Source: Georgfuchsia sp049276455 (GTDB lineage: Bacteria > Pseudomonadota > Gammaproteobacteria > Burkholderiales > Rhodocyclaceae). From it: a DNA stretch of 64,000 nt. Below the pieces are notes generated by a model. That model ran no database searches. It was not told where the DNA came from and saw nothing but the letters and a program-made list of their open reading frames with translations. Shown one piece after another: positions 45,442 to 53,561 of this stretch (positions within the stretch are counted from its first letter, which is position 1; each line of letters opens with the position of its first letter). Location: the NCBI GenBank assembly GCA_049276455.1, contig JBASWL010000224.1:71265-135264 (forward strand), in the 5' to 3' direction. The position numbers were made by a program, and so were the translations under genes.

Positions 45442-46311
45442 TCATCGGCGCCGGCTTCGCCCTGGCCACGGCAGCTCTCCCGTCAGTTCTGCCAAACCCC
45501 CGTCGTCCTTAATGCGGGTGCCGAAGCGGTTTACTTCAACCTCAGGTAAATCTTCACTGTCGAACCACAACAACGAAATAGTGGTGTCGGTACGTGCGTA
45601 GTGCCTCGAAAGCTCCCAGAGGTCAACCCCCTTTTCCCAGTTGTCGAACCAGATGTCCTGTGAAACTTCATCCGTCTCAGTAGAGCTGTTCCCCGAAGAG
45701 CGGATTCGGTGAGCCACAGATTCAGCCGGGATTGTCGACCGGGGTGATACCCAGGCACCAGCTTGCCTCAATGCCATGGAGCGTGCGGCATACCGTACTG
45801 CGCCACGTTCCATGGTGACGAAGGCACAGGGTATGTCGCTGAGACTAGCAAACCTCGATGCGGCAGCAGGGAACGATGTGCCGAACAAGCCAGCCATATG
45901 CTGGATAAGCTCCAGAGATGGCTCTTCCTTGGGAACAAGGGATAGCCATAGTTGATACGGCATCAGTAATTCCGCAGCGAACGTGTCGCAGGCAATTTCA
46001 TTCGGATGCCGCTTGGCATAGGACCAAGACGGAACCTCTTCATGGCTCGATGCTAGATCGAGCACGATATGGGCTATTTCATGGCAGATGGTGAAGCGCT
46101 GGCGCTCATCGGGCTCCAGGGAATTCACTGTGATGATGTGCTTCCCGTTAGGCTTGGTGATGGTGTAGCCAGACTCCCCCTCGCCAAGCTCTTCCTTCTT
46201 GATCTTGGCGTTAACTGCGATCACATATGGAGATAGGTCTTCGCGGATATTAGAAGCATCGACCTTTGCGACAAACGCGCGTGCTTTCTGCTGAACATCC
46301 GCTTCGTCCAT
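45442..46311 (-). CDS. ImmA/IrrE family metallopeptidase (CapP-like)
   Basis: A 289-residue zinc peptidase of the COG2856 type. The active site is HEIAH at 77-81, followed by VLDL and the downstream acidic ligand region, and the motif CDTFAAELLMPYQLW is typical of ImmA/IrrE. Such peptidases cleave partner XRE repressors. In some CBASS loci the pair is called CapP and CapH and turns the operon on after DNA damage. Here it follows the XRE gene by two bases. The ATG is preferred over an in-frame TTG two codons upstream. Confidence 0.85.
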   Translation of the reverse strand: MDEADVQQKARAFVAKVDASNIREDLSPYVIAVNAKIKKEELGEGESGYTITKPNGKHIITVNSLEPDERQRFTICHEIAHIVLDLASSHEEVPSWSYAKRHPNEIACDTFAAELLMPYQLWLSLVPKEEPSLELIQHMAGLFGTSFPAAASRFASLSDIPCAFVTMERGAVRYAARSMALRQAGAWVSPRSTIPAESVAHRIRSSGNSSTETDEVSQDIWFDNWEKGVDLWELSRHYARTDTTISLLWFDSEDLPEVEVNRFGTRIKDDGGLAELTGELPWPGRSRRR

Positions 46312-46313
46312 AT

Positions 46314-46706
46314 TCAATCGTCCTCGCCATCGTCCTCGAAGGCTCTTTTTATTCGGGCAATCAAAGTGGCAGGGTCAGGCCTTGTGTTCCCGCGATGTCT
46401 CACTCCAGCCGCAGCCGAAAAAACGTCGATACCGATCAAGGGATCTTTTAGCACGAATTCAACGAGGCTAGGATCAGCGTCTGCATGGTCAACCAACCAC
46501 ATCACTAGGGCCGCATCTCTGTCTCCCGGTTTAAGAACTTTCAACAACTTGGCCACCAGCTCTTGGGATGGATTCGTCTTCTCGCCTGTTTCCAAGCGGT
46601 GGACATAGGCATGGTCCACTGACGATAGCTGGCTGACTTCACGCAGGGAAAGGGTCCTGCGTTCACGTAGCGCCTTGAGGGCGGCGCCCAAGCCTGTTTG
46701 TGTCAT
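46314..46706 (-). CDS. XRE family transcriptional repressor (CapH-like)
   Basis: A 130-residue regulator. The helix-turn-helix spans about 5-65 (LGAALKALRERRTLSLREVS, then VHRLETGEKTNPSQELVAKL). The C-terminal half is acidic at its end and could hold the peptidase cleavage site. It is divergent from the DUF2188-CBASS genes, and the spacer carries two matching 18-bp palindromes that would suit a dimer. Pairing with the ImmA-like peptidase supports a CapH role, but this is inference from position and family. Confidence 0.85.
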   Translation of the reverse strand: MTQTGLGAALKALRERRTLSLREVSQLSSVDHAYVHRLETGEKTNPSQELVAKLLKVLKPGDRDAALVMWLVDHADADPSLVEFVLKDPLIGIDVFSAAAGVRHRGNTRPDPATLIARIKRAFEDDGEDD

Positions 46707-46791
46707 GAGTTCTGATCCTTGCGGTTGCGAGAAAGAAGGGGGAAGCCGTCAGTTATGCCAATTCGACATCCAGTCGTGTTCAAGGTCGCCC

Positions 46792-46810
46792 GTTGCACAG
46801 ATGTTGCAAC
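46792..46810. promoter_or_regulatory. Weaker third palindrome (GTTGCA...TGCAAC)
   Basis: GTTGCA and TGCAAC flank a seven-base centre, 86 bases before the repressor gene. It shares the GTTG...CAAC ends of the two strong palindromes but is one base longer and differs inside. It may be an extra operator for the repressor's own promoter. Confidence 0.3.
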
Positions 46811-46832
46811 GGCACGAATGTTCTGATACAGT

Positions 46833-46850
46833 GTTGTCCGTACAGGCAAC
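46833..46850. promoter_or_regulatory. Operator 1 of the CBASS regulatory region
   Basis: GTTGTCCGTACAGGCAAC is a near-perfect palindrome and matches operator 2 at 13 of 18 positions, with the differences all transitions. It covers TTGTCC, a possible -35, with TATAGT 16 bases further on at 46856-46861 as -10 for the plus-strand operon. A bound repressor would block this promoter. Confidence 0.65.
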
Positions 46851-46898
46851 AGTCCTATAGTGTACGTGTGCGTCATGGTTGGTTTGCTAGGAACTCGT

Positions 46899-46916
46899 GT
46901 TGTTTGTATGAGCAAC
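46899..46916. promoter_or_regulatory. Operator 2 of the CBASS regulatory region
   Basis: GTTGTTTGTATGAGCAAC repeats the pattern of operator 1, with the consensus GTTGTYYGTAYRRGCAAC, 66 bases downstream (about six helical turns, so on the same DNA face). It lies between the predicted promoter and the DUF2188 gene. Confidence 0.65.
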
Positions 46917-46996
46917 GTATTGTGCTACAGCGGGCAGCAGTTGGCAAGCCAGCCACTTGGCTGGGGTTTCGATAGTTTCACTGTAGGAGAGCCACC

Positions 46997-47221
46997 ATGG
47001 CAGGCAAAGATCAGCATGTTGTTCCTCACCAAGACGGCTGGGCGGTAAAGGGGGCCGGGAATCAGCGGGCCACTTCAGTACATGACACGCAGCAGCAGGC
47101 CATAGATGCGGCGCGGGACATCGCACGCAACCAGCACTCCGAACTGGTCATCCATCGTCCGGATGGTCGCATCCGTGACAAGGACAGTTATGGCGACGAT
47201 CCCTTTCCTCCGAAGGGCTGA
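46997..47221 (+). CDS. DUF2188 domain protein leading the CBASS operon
   Basis: A 74-residue protein of the DUF2188 family, function unknown. The core reads HVVPHQDGWAVKGAGNQRAT, then HDTQQQAIDAARDIARNQ and SELVIHRPDGRIRDKDSYG, a small beta-alpha-beta fold. AGGAG lies before the ATG. capV starts only six bases after its stop, so it must be on the same message as the CBASS genes and is the first gene after the promoter. A role in the system (effector control, or nucleic-acid binding) is open. Confidence 0.8.
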   Translation: MAGKDQHVVPHQDGWAVKGAGNQRATSVHDTQQQAIDAARDIARNQHSELVIHRPDGRIRDKDSYGDDPFPPKG

Positions 47222-47227
47222 AGCACC

Positions 47228-48229
47228 ATGACCGATATTCCTACCTACCATGTGCTCGCCCTTTCAGGGGGCGGTTATCGTAGCCTTTACACAGCGACAG
47301 TTCTTGCAGAGCTTGAAACAGCGCTGGGACGGCCTATTGCCTCGCATTTTGACCTGATTTGCGGCACGTCGGCGGGAGGGATGTTGGCCTTGGGGCTAGC
47401 CGCCGAGATTCCGGCCCAAGAACTCAAAGCACTGTTTGAAAACGAAGGCAACCGGATATTTGGATGCGGCAGTCTTCCCAGGCGGCTGCTAGGGTTTTGG
47501 CTGACCGCAAAGCATGACTCGGCGGGGCTGCGAAAGGTACTCACCGAGCGCTTCCAGGGCGCCACGATAGGCGAGTTGAAACACCGTGTTCTTGTGCCGG
47601 CGGTCAACTACTCGACTGGTCGCGGTCAGTTCTTCAAGACGCCGCATCATCCGTCCTTCGAACTCGATCACCGCATGAAGATCGTCGATGCGGCATTGGC
47701 GACTGCCGCTGCACCCATCTACTTTCCGCTGGCGCGTAACGATCGCGGTGTTTTCGCCGACGGCGGGCTAGTAGGTAACGCACCTGGTCTCTTCGGCCTC
47801 CACGAAGTCAAGACCTTCTTAGCACCGAATCAGGAAGCGCAGATTCGGGTTCTCGCCATTGGCACGATGACAATCGGCGCGACCGTTCGCGGCGGAGCCA
47901 GCCTTGACCGCGGATTCGGCAAATGGCGCGGGGGTCTCTTCGACCTCGTGATATCTGCTCAGGAATCGTCGGTGGACTACATGCTGCGGCAGTCGTTGGG
48001 GGCCAACTACTACCAGATTGACGACAAGGCGACGCCCGATCAAAGTAAGGACGTAAAGGCACTGGATAGGGTGTCCATTGGCGCCACGAATACGCTCAAG
48101 GATCGCGGCAACCATGCGGCGCAACGTGCGCTGGGAGATCCTCTATTCAAGCCGTTTCGAATGCATCAGGCCGGCACTCCCACCTTCTATCACGGCCCCA
48201 ACAAGAATGTCATGGAGGCCACATGCTGA
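47228..48229 (+). CDS. capV: CapV: patatin-like phospholipase, CBASS effector
   Basis: A 333-residue phospholipase that degrades the inner membrane when bound by a cyclic dinucleotide such as cGAMP, killing the infected cell. The oxyanion motif GGGYRS is at 14-19, the nucleophile S49 is in GTSAGG, and the partner aspartate D178 is in ADGGLVGN, so the Ser/Asp dyad is intact. It overlaps the CD-NTase gene by seven bases. This order matches the Vibrio cholerae capV-dncV operon. Confidence 0.93.
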   Translation: MTDIPTYHVLALSGGGYRSLYTATVLAELETALGRPIASHFDLICGTSAGGMLALGLAAEIPAQELKALFENEGNRIFGCGSLPRRLLGFWLTAKHDSAGLRKVLTERFQGATIGELKHRVLVPAVNYSTGRGQFFKTPHHPSFELDHRMKIVDAALATAAAPIYFPLARNDRGVFADGGLVGNAPGLFGLHEVKTFLAPNQEAQIRVLAIGTMTIGATVRGGASLDRGFGKWRGGLFDLVISAQESSVDYMLRQSLGANYYQIDDKATPDQSKDVKALDRVSIGATNTLKDRGNHAAQRALGDPLFKPFRMHQAGTPTFYHGPNKNVMEATC

Positions 48230-49365
48230 ACCTGAGCCCGCTTTTCTACACCGCCGTCGATGACGAGTCATGCATGCATGAGGAGTTGGAGCTGACGCCT
48301 GAGCAGCGTGCTTGGATTGCCGGCGCGCAGACTGAAGTCAGGAATTGTCTGCGGACAGGTATTCCCCGTGTGCTCAGGGAGAATGGATACGTTGACGACG
48401 TTCCGCAGCCGCGCTTTTTCACCCAAGGGTCGTGGGCATACAAGACGTTGAATTCGCCAGCGCAGCGTCCTCAGCAGGCAGACCTGGATGATGGCTGCTA
48501 CCTGCCATTGAGCTTTGTGTCGCAGACCAAGCGTCCAAGCACTGCGACAACGGTGTTCTTTGCCGCCGCCGAAGAGGCGCTAAGGCCCCTGGTCAATGAG
48601 AAACGCTGGGCGCTTGTCACAGACAAACCGACTTGCATCCGCATCGTGATTGCATCGTATGCGCACATTGATATCCCGCTGTACGCGATTCCTGACGAAG
48701 AGTTCGCCATGCTAGCAAAGGCTTCGATGGAGCGGTATGGCTACGACTCGTTTATGGAGGCTGCAATCAAGGCAGAGCGGGACGCCTGGACGGCATTGCC
48801 AAGGGACCAAGTACTTCTTGCCCATCGTGAATGCAACTGGATGGCCTCTGATCCCAGGCCCGTGAAGGAGTGGTTCTTGGGTGAGGTGGAAGCGAAGGGA
48901 GAGCAGTTCCGGCGCGTAGTTCGTTACTTGAAGGCCTTCCGAGACTGGAAATGGTCCAGCGGTGGTCCTGCCTCAATCTTGCTGATGGCCGCTGCGGCCC
49001 CACTCTTCGAGAAGCGTGACCGGCGCGACGATCTTGCTCTTCTGGATGTTGTCGCTGCATTGCCAACCCGGCTTCGCTCGGGGGTGAACAACCCTGTTGA
49101 AGGATCCGAATCGCTCACTGACCGGCTTGGAAATGCTGGCGTCGAAGAGGCAGCAAAAGTGTTCGAAGAGTTTGAAAAAATGCTTCGGGGGGCGATTGAT
49201 GCCAATAGCTCTTCCCAGGCCTGCATTTGGATGCGGGGCGAATTCGGCCCGCGCTTTCCGAATGATCCAGATCGAGTCAAAGTCGTATCTGTGGCTGCCA
49301 CCATTGCTGCAGCGCCCGCTACGGCCGGACCGAGCGAACTTATAGGGCGCACGAAAGCAGGATGA
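48223..49365 (+). CDS. CBASS cyclic nucleotide synthase, DncV-like CD-NTase
   Basis: A 380-residue cGAS/DncV-like nucleotidyltransferase. The GS motif is at 69-70 (FTQGSWAYKTLNSP), the metal aspartates are D87 and D89 in ADLDDGCYLPL, and the third is D150 in AHIDIPLYAIP. The TLN...DLDDG pattern is that of the DncV branch, whose usual product is 3',3'-cGAMP; the actual product here is inferred, not shown. It is synthesised in response to phage and activates CapV. The C-terminus ends SELIGRTKAG, and the last residues are the expected target for Cap2 conjugation. Confidence 0.93.
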   Translation: MLNLSPLFYTAVDDESCMHEELELTPEQRAWIAGAQTEVRNCLRTGIPRVLRENGYVDDVPQPRFFTQGSWAYKTLNSPAQRPQQADLDDGCYLPLSFVSQTKRPSTATTVFFAAAEEALRPLVNEKRWALVTDKPTCIRIVIASYAHIDIPLYAIPDEEFAMLAKASMERYGYDSFMEAAIKAERDAWTALPRDQVLLAHRECNWMASDPRPVKEWFLGEVEAKGEQFRRVVRYLKAFRDWKWSSGGPASILLMAAAAPLFEKRDRRDDLALLDVVAALPTRLRSGVNNPVEGSESLTDRLGNAGVEEAAKVFEEFEKMLRGAIDANSSSQACIWMRGEFGPRFPNDPDRVKVVSVAATIAAAPATAGPSELIGRTKAG

Positions 49366-50993
49366 ACAGTGCCACCGCAGCCACGGATGTGATCGAGGCT
49401 TTCAAGCAACGGGGTTTTGAGTTCATCGGAAAGGCGGATGACGGCTGGTTCAGGTTGCGCGGGCGACTGACTCCGCCCAAGTCAGGAAATGGCTGCCCCT
49501 GTGAAATACAGCTCGACCCGAAGTTCTGTGATTTGCCTCGCATTCGGCTGTTGGAAATCCCCCCCGAGTTGCCAGCGGCGGTCCCTCATTTAGGTGCGGA
49601 TGGGGGGCTTTGCTATATCGCCAAAGGCACGGTCGTCCTAGATATCTTCGACCCCATCGGACAGTCGCTTGCATGCCTGGAACGAGCGGCAGGCGTGTTC
49701 GGCCAGATCATGCAGGGAGAGATGGTCGAAGATATCGCGGAAGAGTTCTTCGCCTATTGGGATGGCTGGCTCTGCTTGGTCGACATTCAAGGCGAAGACC
49801 TGGGCCGTCAGCGCTGCATTGTCGCAGAGGCCAATGGAACCCGCTTGTGGTTGATTACCGACAATGAAGAACGAGCGACAAGGAAGCTGGATTCGCTTGG
49901 CTACCAAGTCACCGATAGAACGGTACTGACTTACCGTATAAAGACTAACGCGCAGCCTCGCCCCCTAACCAACAACTGGCCTCCACGTACGGTTCAGGAC
50001 ATTTTGGCTTGGCAGAGTGCCCTTGATCCGAGGTGTCGCCGCAAGATTCATCAGCGCATACAGGAAGGCGAAAGACAGAAGGCGAATGGAGTTCTGATAA
50101 TCATCGAATCTCCCCTGATGACATATGGCTTTTCCGTTTTCTATAACCGAAAAGGTCAAGAGCCGAAGACTAGGTTGGCAGATCGCAAGGACCCGACTTA
50201 TGGTCTTGAGGTGATGATGGTTTCGGTGGTAAGAATTGATGACCGATATCTTGCCCAGCGAAACATCCCGACATCTAAGACGCTTGCGGGGAAAAGGATC
50301 GCGGTGGTTGGGTGTGGCACGATTGGGGGCTATCTGTCGGAAATGCTTGTCAAGGCTGGAACTGGCACATCCGGCGGAACGCTTACGCTGGTGGATTTTG
50401 ACAGTTTGCTCCCGCAAAACATTGGACGCCATCGCCTGGGGTTCCCAGACCTGCTGTCGAACAAAGCCATCGCTATGGCGAATGAACTGAAGCGCCTCGC
50501 GCCAGGCGCTGATGTCCGTGCTTTGCCTGTGGACGTCAGACAAGCCCAGCTGGGAGAGTTGGACCTGCTCATAGATGCTTCCGGTGAAGAATCTCTTGGG
50601 CATTGGTTGTGCGGCAACTATCTGCCGGATACAACTATGCTTTCAGTCTGGATTGAAGGCCCAGGAACGGCCGTTCGCGCACTGCTAAGGACAAACAACT
50701 CCGGCGCCTGTTATCGGTGTCTATGGCATAGCAACAGAAGAGGTGAGCTTCGATCAGTCGTTGATCCGCTTCCTGTCATCCTTGCGGGGCATGGATGCGA
50801 AGGGCTGTATGTGCCTTTCCCGGCCTCGACTTCAGTGCATGCCGCCAGTCTTGGGGCGGAAATGGCTCTTGATTGGGTAAACGACATTTACTCCCCATCG
50901 CTACGAACAAGACTGATCGACCGTACGCATCAACTCGCTACTCCCGATTGTGCCCCCCCTCGGGATCGAGATTGTCCCATATGCAACTCATAA
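49362..50993 (+). CDS. cap2: Cap2: fused E2-E1 ubiquitin-transfer-like enzyme
   Basis: Conjugates the CD-NTase C-terminus to targets and so primes the synthase. The product has 543 residues. The N-terminal E2-like domain has the candidate catalytic cysteine C84 in GGLCYIAKG. The C-terminal E1/ThiF domain (from about 305) shows the nucleotide motif VVGCGTIGG at 315-323, VDFD at 344-347 and NIGRHRLG. Zinc cysteines are C450/C453 and C538/C541, and C479 in HGCEG is the likely E1 thioester cysteine. It overlaps both neighbours (4 and 13 bases). Confidence 0.92.
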   Translation: MNSATAATDVIEAFKQRGFEFIGKADDGWFRLRGRLTPPKSGNGCPCEIQLDPKFCDLPRIRLLEIPPELPAAVPHLGADGGLCYIAKGTVVLDIFDPIGQSLACLERAAGVFGQIMQGEMVEDIAEEFFAYWDGWLCLVDIQGEDLGRQRCIVAEANGTRLWLITDNEERATRKLDSLGYQVTDRTVLTYRIKTNAQPRPLTNNWPPRTVQDILAWQSALDPRCRRKIHQRIQEGERQKANGVLIIIESPLMTYGFSVFYNRKGQEPKTRLADRKDPTYGLEVMMVSVVRIDDRYLAQRNIPTSKTLAGKRIAVVGCGTIGGYLSEMLVKAGTGTSGGTLTLVDFDSLLPQNIGRHRLGFPDLLSNKAIAMANELKRLAPGADVRALPVDVRQAQLGELDLLIDASGEESLGHWLCGNYLPDTTMLSVWIEGPGTAVRALLRTNNSGACYRCLWHSNRRGELRSVVDPLPVILAGHGCEGLYVPFPASTSVHAASLGAEMALDWVNDIYSPSLRTRLIDRTHQLATPDCAPPRDRDCPICNS

Positions 50994-51457
50994 GCTCGTG
51001 GGCTACTGAAGACCGGAGAACCTTGCTGGATTTTTCAGAAACTACCCTTGTGACATTCTTAGGACATATTCAGATCAACGATTCTGACTGCGAGGCTGGC
51101 GGACTTTTACTCGGTTCGGTTCATGGAACACACATGCTGATTGAGCAAGCAACGGTTCCCACTGCATGGGATAGGCGGTTTCGCTGTCTATTCGAACGGA
51201 TGCCGTTTGGCCACGAAGCCATTGCACTGGCCAGGTGGGCAGCTAGCCAAGGAACAATCCGGTATCTGGGTGAATGGCATACTCATCCAGAAGATCATCC
51301 CAATCCCTCTGGTCTGGATCGATCAGAGTGGAACCGTCTTTCGGCCAAGCGTCTAGACAAACGTGCAATGCTAGCGGTGATCGTTGGCCGAAAGAGCCTG
51401 TATGTTGAATTGGTACCTAGCTTAGGCCAAGGGCCAGTGTTGTTACCCGTTGACTAG
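50981..51457 (+). CDS. cap3: Cap3: JAMM/MPN isopeptidase
   Basis: Removes CD-NTase from Cap2-made conjugates and so reverses priming. The product has 158 residues. The JAMM motif is complete: the Glu in CEAGGLLLGS, then HTHPEDHPNPSGLD, with the H-x-H-x7-S-x2-D spacing. The start is the ATG before QLISSWATEDRR, 13 bases inside cap2; a longer in-frame option inside cap2 has no similarity. It is the last gene of the operon. Confidence 0.9.
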   Translation: MQLISSWATEDRRTLLDFSETTLVTFLGHIQINDSDCEAGGLLLGSVHGTHMLIEQATVPTAWDRRFRCLFERMPFGHEAIALARWAASQGTIRYLGEWHTHPEDHPNPSGLDRSEWNRLSAKRLDKRAMLAVIVGRKSLYVELVPSLGQGPVLLPVD

Positions 51458-51597
51458 TTTTTCTGGAGATGTATCAACCGCAGAGTTTCGCAAGTTCTGG
51501 TTCTTTGCGTAGCCATAAGGCGGGGGGTTTAGTGTCCGCGGTCATTGATGGCCATAATTGGCCATGCTGAACTGATATTGAATGCTGTTGGGGGGCT

Positions 51598-52062
51598 ATG
51601 ACGCATAACTTTGAACAGTTACAGGCTCACATTTTGGCGCTTTCGAGGGCGAATTTCTTTGAGGTTGCGCGTAGAGAGTGGGTTCTAGATGCAGTTGAGG
51701 TTAGCGAGGAGTTTGATTCTTGTCCTTGCGGACAAGCAATCAAAGAGCACTGCTATCTTCGCAATACGGTTACTGGCCACCGTACCTATGTTGGTAATGT
51801 TTGCGTGAACCGCTTCATAGGTATCGATACAGGGACTCTCTTCGATGGCCTGAAGCGAATCAAGGAAGATCCTTCCGCGAACGCAAATTTTGCGGTCATT
51901 GATTATGCGGAGGCTAGAGGTTTTCTGTATGACAAGGAGCCCGATTTCTTACGTTTTACCGCACGTAAGCGAAATTTGAGTGCTGCCCAGACGGCTTGGA
52001 AAGAGAAGATCAATCGGCGCATTCTGAACCAAACGGTTGTACAACGTCGAACGCAGCGCTGA
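51598..52062 (+). CDS. Conserved hypothetical protein with Cys motif
   Basis: A 154-residue protein I cannot name. It has four to five cysteines in SCPCGQAIKEHCYLRN and YVGNVCVNRFIG, a plausible small zinc site, and a helical basic C-terminus (WKEKINRRILNQ). It begins 140 bases after cap3, has lower GC than the backbone, and ends the defence island. A ribosome binding site is weak (GGGGGC). Similar proteins occur near mobile elements, but a link to CBASS is not shown. Confidence 0.65.
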   Translation: MTHNFEQLQAHILALSRANFFEVARREWVLDAVEVSEEFDSCPCGQAIKEHCYLRNTVTGHRTYVGNVCVNRFIGIDTGTLFDGLKRIKEDPSANANFAVIDYAEARGFLYDKEPDFLRFTARKRNLSAAQTAWKEKINRRILNQTVVQRRTQR

Positions 52063-52528
52063 AGGGGACTTGCGTGCGGTAATCCCCCCTCAGGCAGTGG
52101 TGCTGAACGCACAGCAACGACCTCGTAACGCCCGGTTTCTGGCCTATTGCAGACCGATTAAGTCGTTCTTGGCAACGTCGGCAATGGCCGAACTGCTGAC
52201 TCGTTGGGCCAGAGTCGAGCAACTCCTTTTAGATTGGTTATCGGTCATTAACCACCGACCTATTTTCAGTCAATCAAATTTCGGTGGATTGAAGCTCCTG
52301 TTGCTCTGGGTCAGCTTTGTAGAAACCGGTATTTGAACGACCGCTTGCCCGAAGCGGTTACGCCGAACGGGGATTCGGTGTCTTTTCACGCCGAACGTCG
52401 CTGGACGTGTGCCCTTTAGGGTATTTCCGCCTTCGTGGAAATGACTGAAAGGAATCCCTGCGGGATGACCAAAGGGAACCACCACTACCGGCGGCTTCGC
52501 CCCCGTTGAATGACGAAATCATGCTTTC
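52063..52528. other. Non-coding right flank of the defence island
   Basis: This 466-base stretch has no supported gene. It holds scattered inverted sequences such as GACCGCTTGCCCGAAGCGGT near 52335 and an element near 52430-52470 that resembles the dispersed intergenic repeats. It looks like eroded mobile-element or repeat DNA and marks the junction to backbone sequence. Confidence 0.4.
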
Positions 52529-53329
52529 TCAGTGTTGTGACAGTATCGGTTTTTGCGCTGCGTGAAATCCAACCATGCCGCCCCACAGGCTTTTCTTGCA
52601 GGAAACATTCGAAAACCCGATGAGTCGAAGAACGCTTGACAGTTCTTCCGGCGTATAGAAATTGCGGATCGCTTCGCTGAAATATTTGTTGCAGGCCCGC
52701 GATGCCGGCGTCGAGCCGAATATCAGCGACGTCACGAAAACGGAAATGCGCAGGAAGCGCAGGTAGAACCATTCGACAAGCGGATTGGTCGGCTTGAGCA
52801 TGTCGCAGTGATAGAAGAATCCGCCCGGCTTGAGTACACGCAGGATTTCGGGAAACACCTTGTCCAGCTCCAGATGGCGGGAGGCGGCCTGCAGCGTGAT
52901 CACGTCAAACGAATTGTCCGGGAATGGCAGCGCGTGAACATCCTGAATGACGCTTTGTATGCTCAGCCCCAGTTTTTCCGCCCTGCGTTGCCCTTCTTCC
53001 TGCATTTCCTTGCTGCGATCAATGGCTGTGACGGAAATTCCAGGCTCTTTCCTGAGCAGTCTGACGCCTACATCATTGGTTCCAGCGCAGACATCGAGCG
53101 CCTTGTATTGCGGGCGCAGTTCTATCGTTCTCAAAAACTGCCAGACCCAAAGTTCCCACAGGCCCAGGCTCGCGATGATGTTGCCAGAACGGTAATAGCG
53201 CGGGACATCCTTGAAGACCTGCGGCACCATCTGCGTCCACACATTCGAAAAAAGCGAGCGTCGTTTGCTCTCCTTTTGCCCGAAATTTTCCCGGGTCACT
53301 GCCAGCGCTGCTTCGGGTTGTAGTTCCAT
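52529..53329 (-). CDS. UbiE-like class I SAM-dependent methyltransferase
   Basis: A 266-residue methyltransferase. The SAM-binding motif is ALDVCAGTNDVGVRLL, with Cys-Ala in place of the usual Gly of GxGxG. VTAIDRSKEM and the NSFDVITLQAASRHLE motif follow. The N-terminal part (VWTQMVPQVFKDVPRYYRSGN) resembles UbiE/MenG. The substrate may be a quinone or lipid. It carries a hydrophobic segment (FVTSLIFGSTPA), suggesting membrane contact. It is divergent from the RND adaptor gene. Confidence 0.8.
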   Translation of the reverse strand: MELQPEAALAVTRENFGQKESKRRSLFSNVWTQMVPQVFKDVPRYYRSGNIIASLGLWELWVWQFLRTIELRPQYKALDVCAGTNDVGVRLLRKEPGISVTAIDRSKEMQEEGQRRAEKLGLSIQSVIQDVHALPFPDNSFDVITLQAASRHLELDKVFPEILRVLKPGGFFYHCDMLKPTNPLVEWFYLRFLRISVFVTSLIFGSTPASRACNKYFSEAIRNFYTPEELSSVLRLIGFSNVSCKKSLWGGMVGFHAAQKPILSQH

Positions 53330-53561
53330 GTTCACCACTTTCAGTTATGCGATATCCAGTTCAGTCTAAGGCTGCTTGCTGACATGGGTCAAGCTTAACA
53401 AGACCCCATTTTGCATATGGATTAAGCGCGGATTCCGGAATCAAAATGACAATCAATGTTCCCAATTGGCATTCGCAAGCAGCCGGTCCGTCCATGCTTG
53501 GATACGCACTGCGCTTGACATAGGAAGTATGATTGTCCCTTTTTATGTTGCCGACTTGGCC

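Noticed and set aside
52063..52336. A 99-codon plus-strand frame after the Cys-motif gene
   Set aside because: It overlaps the end of that gene, has no ribosome binding site and no similarity I can see; probably eroded intergenic DNA.
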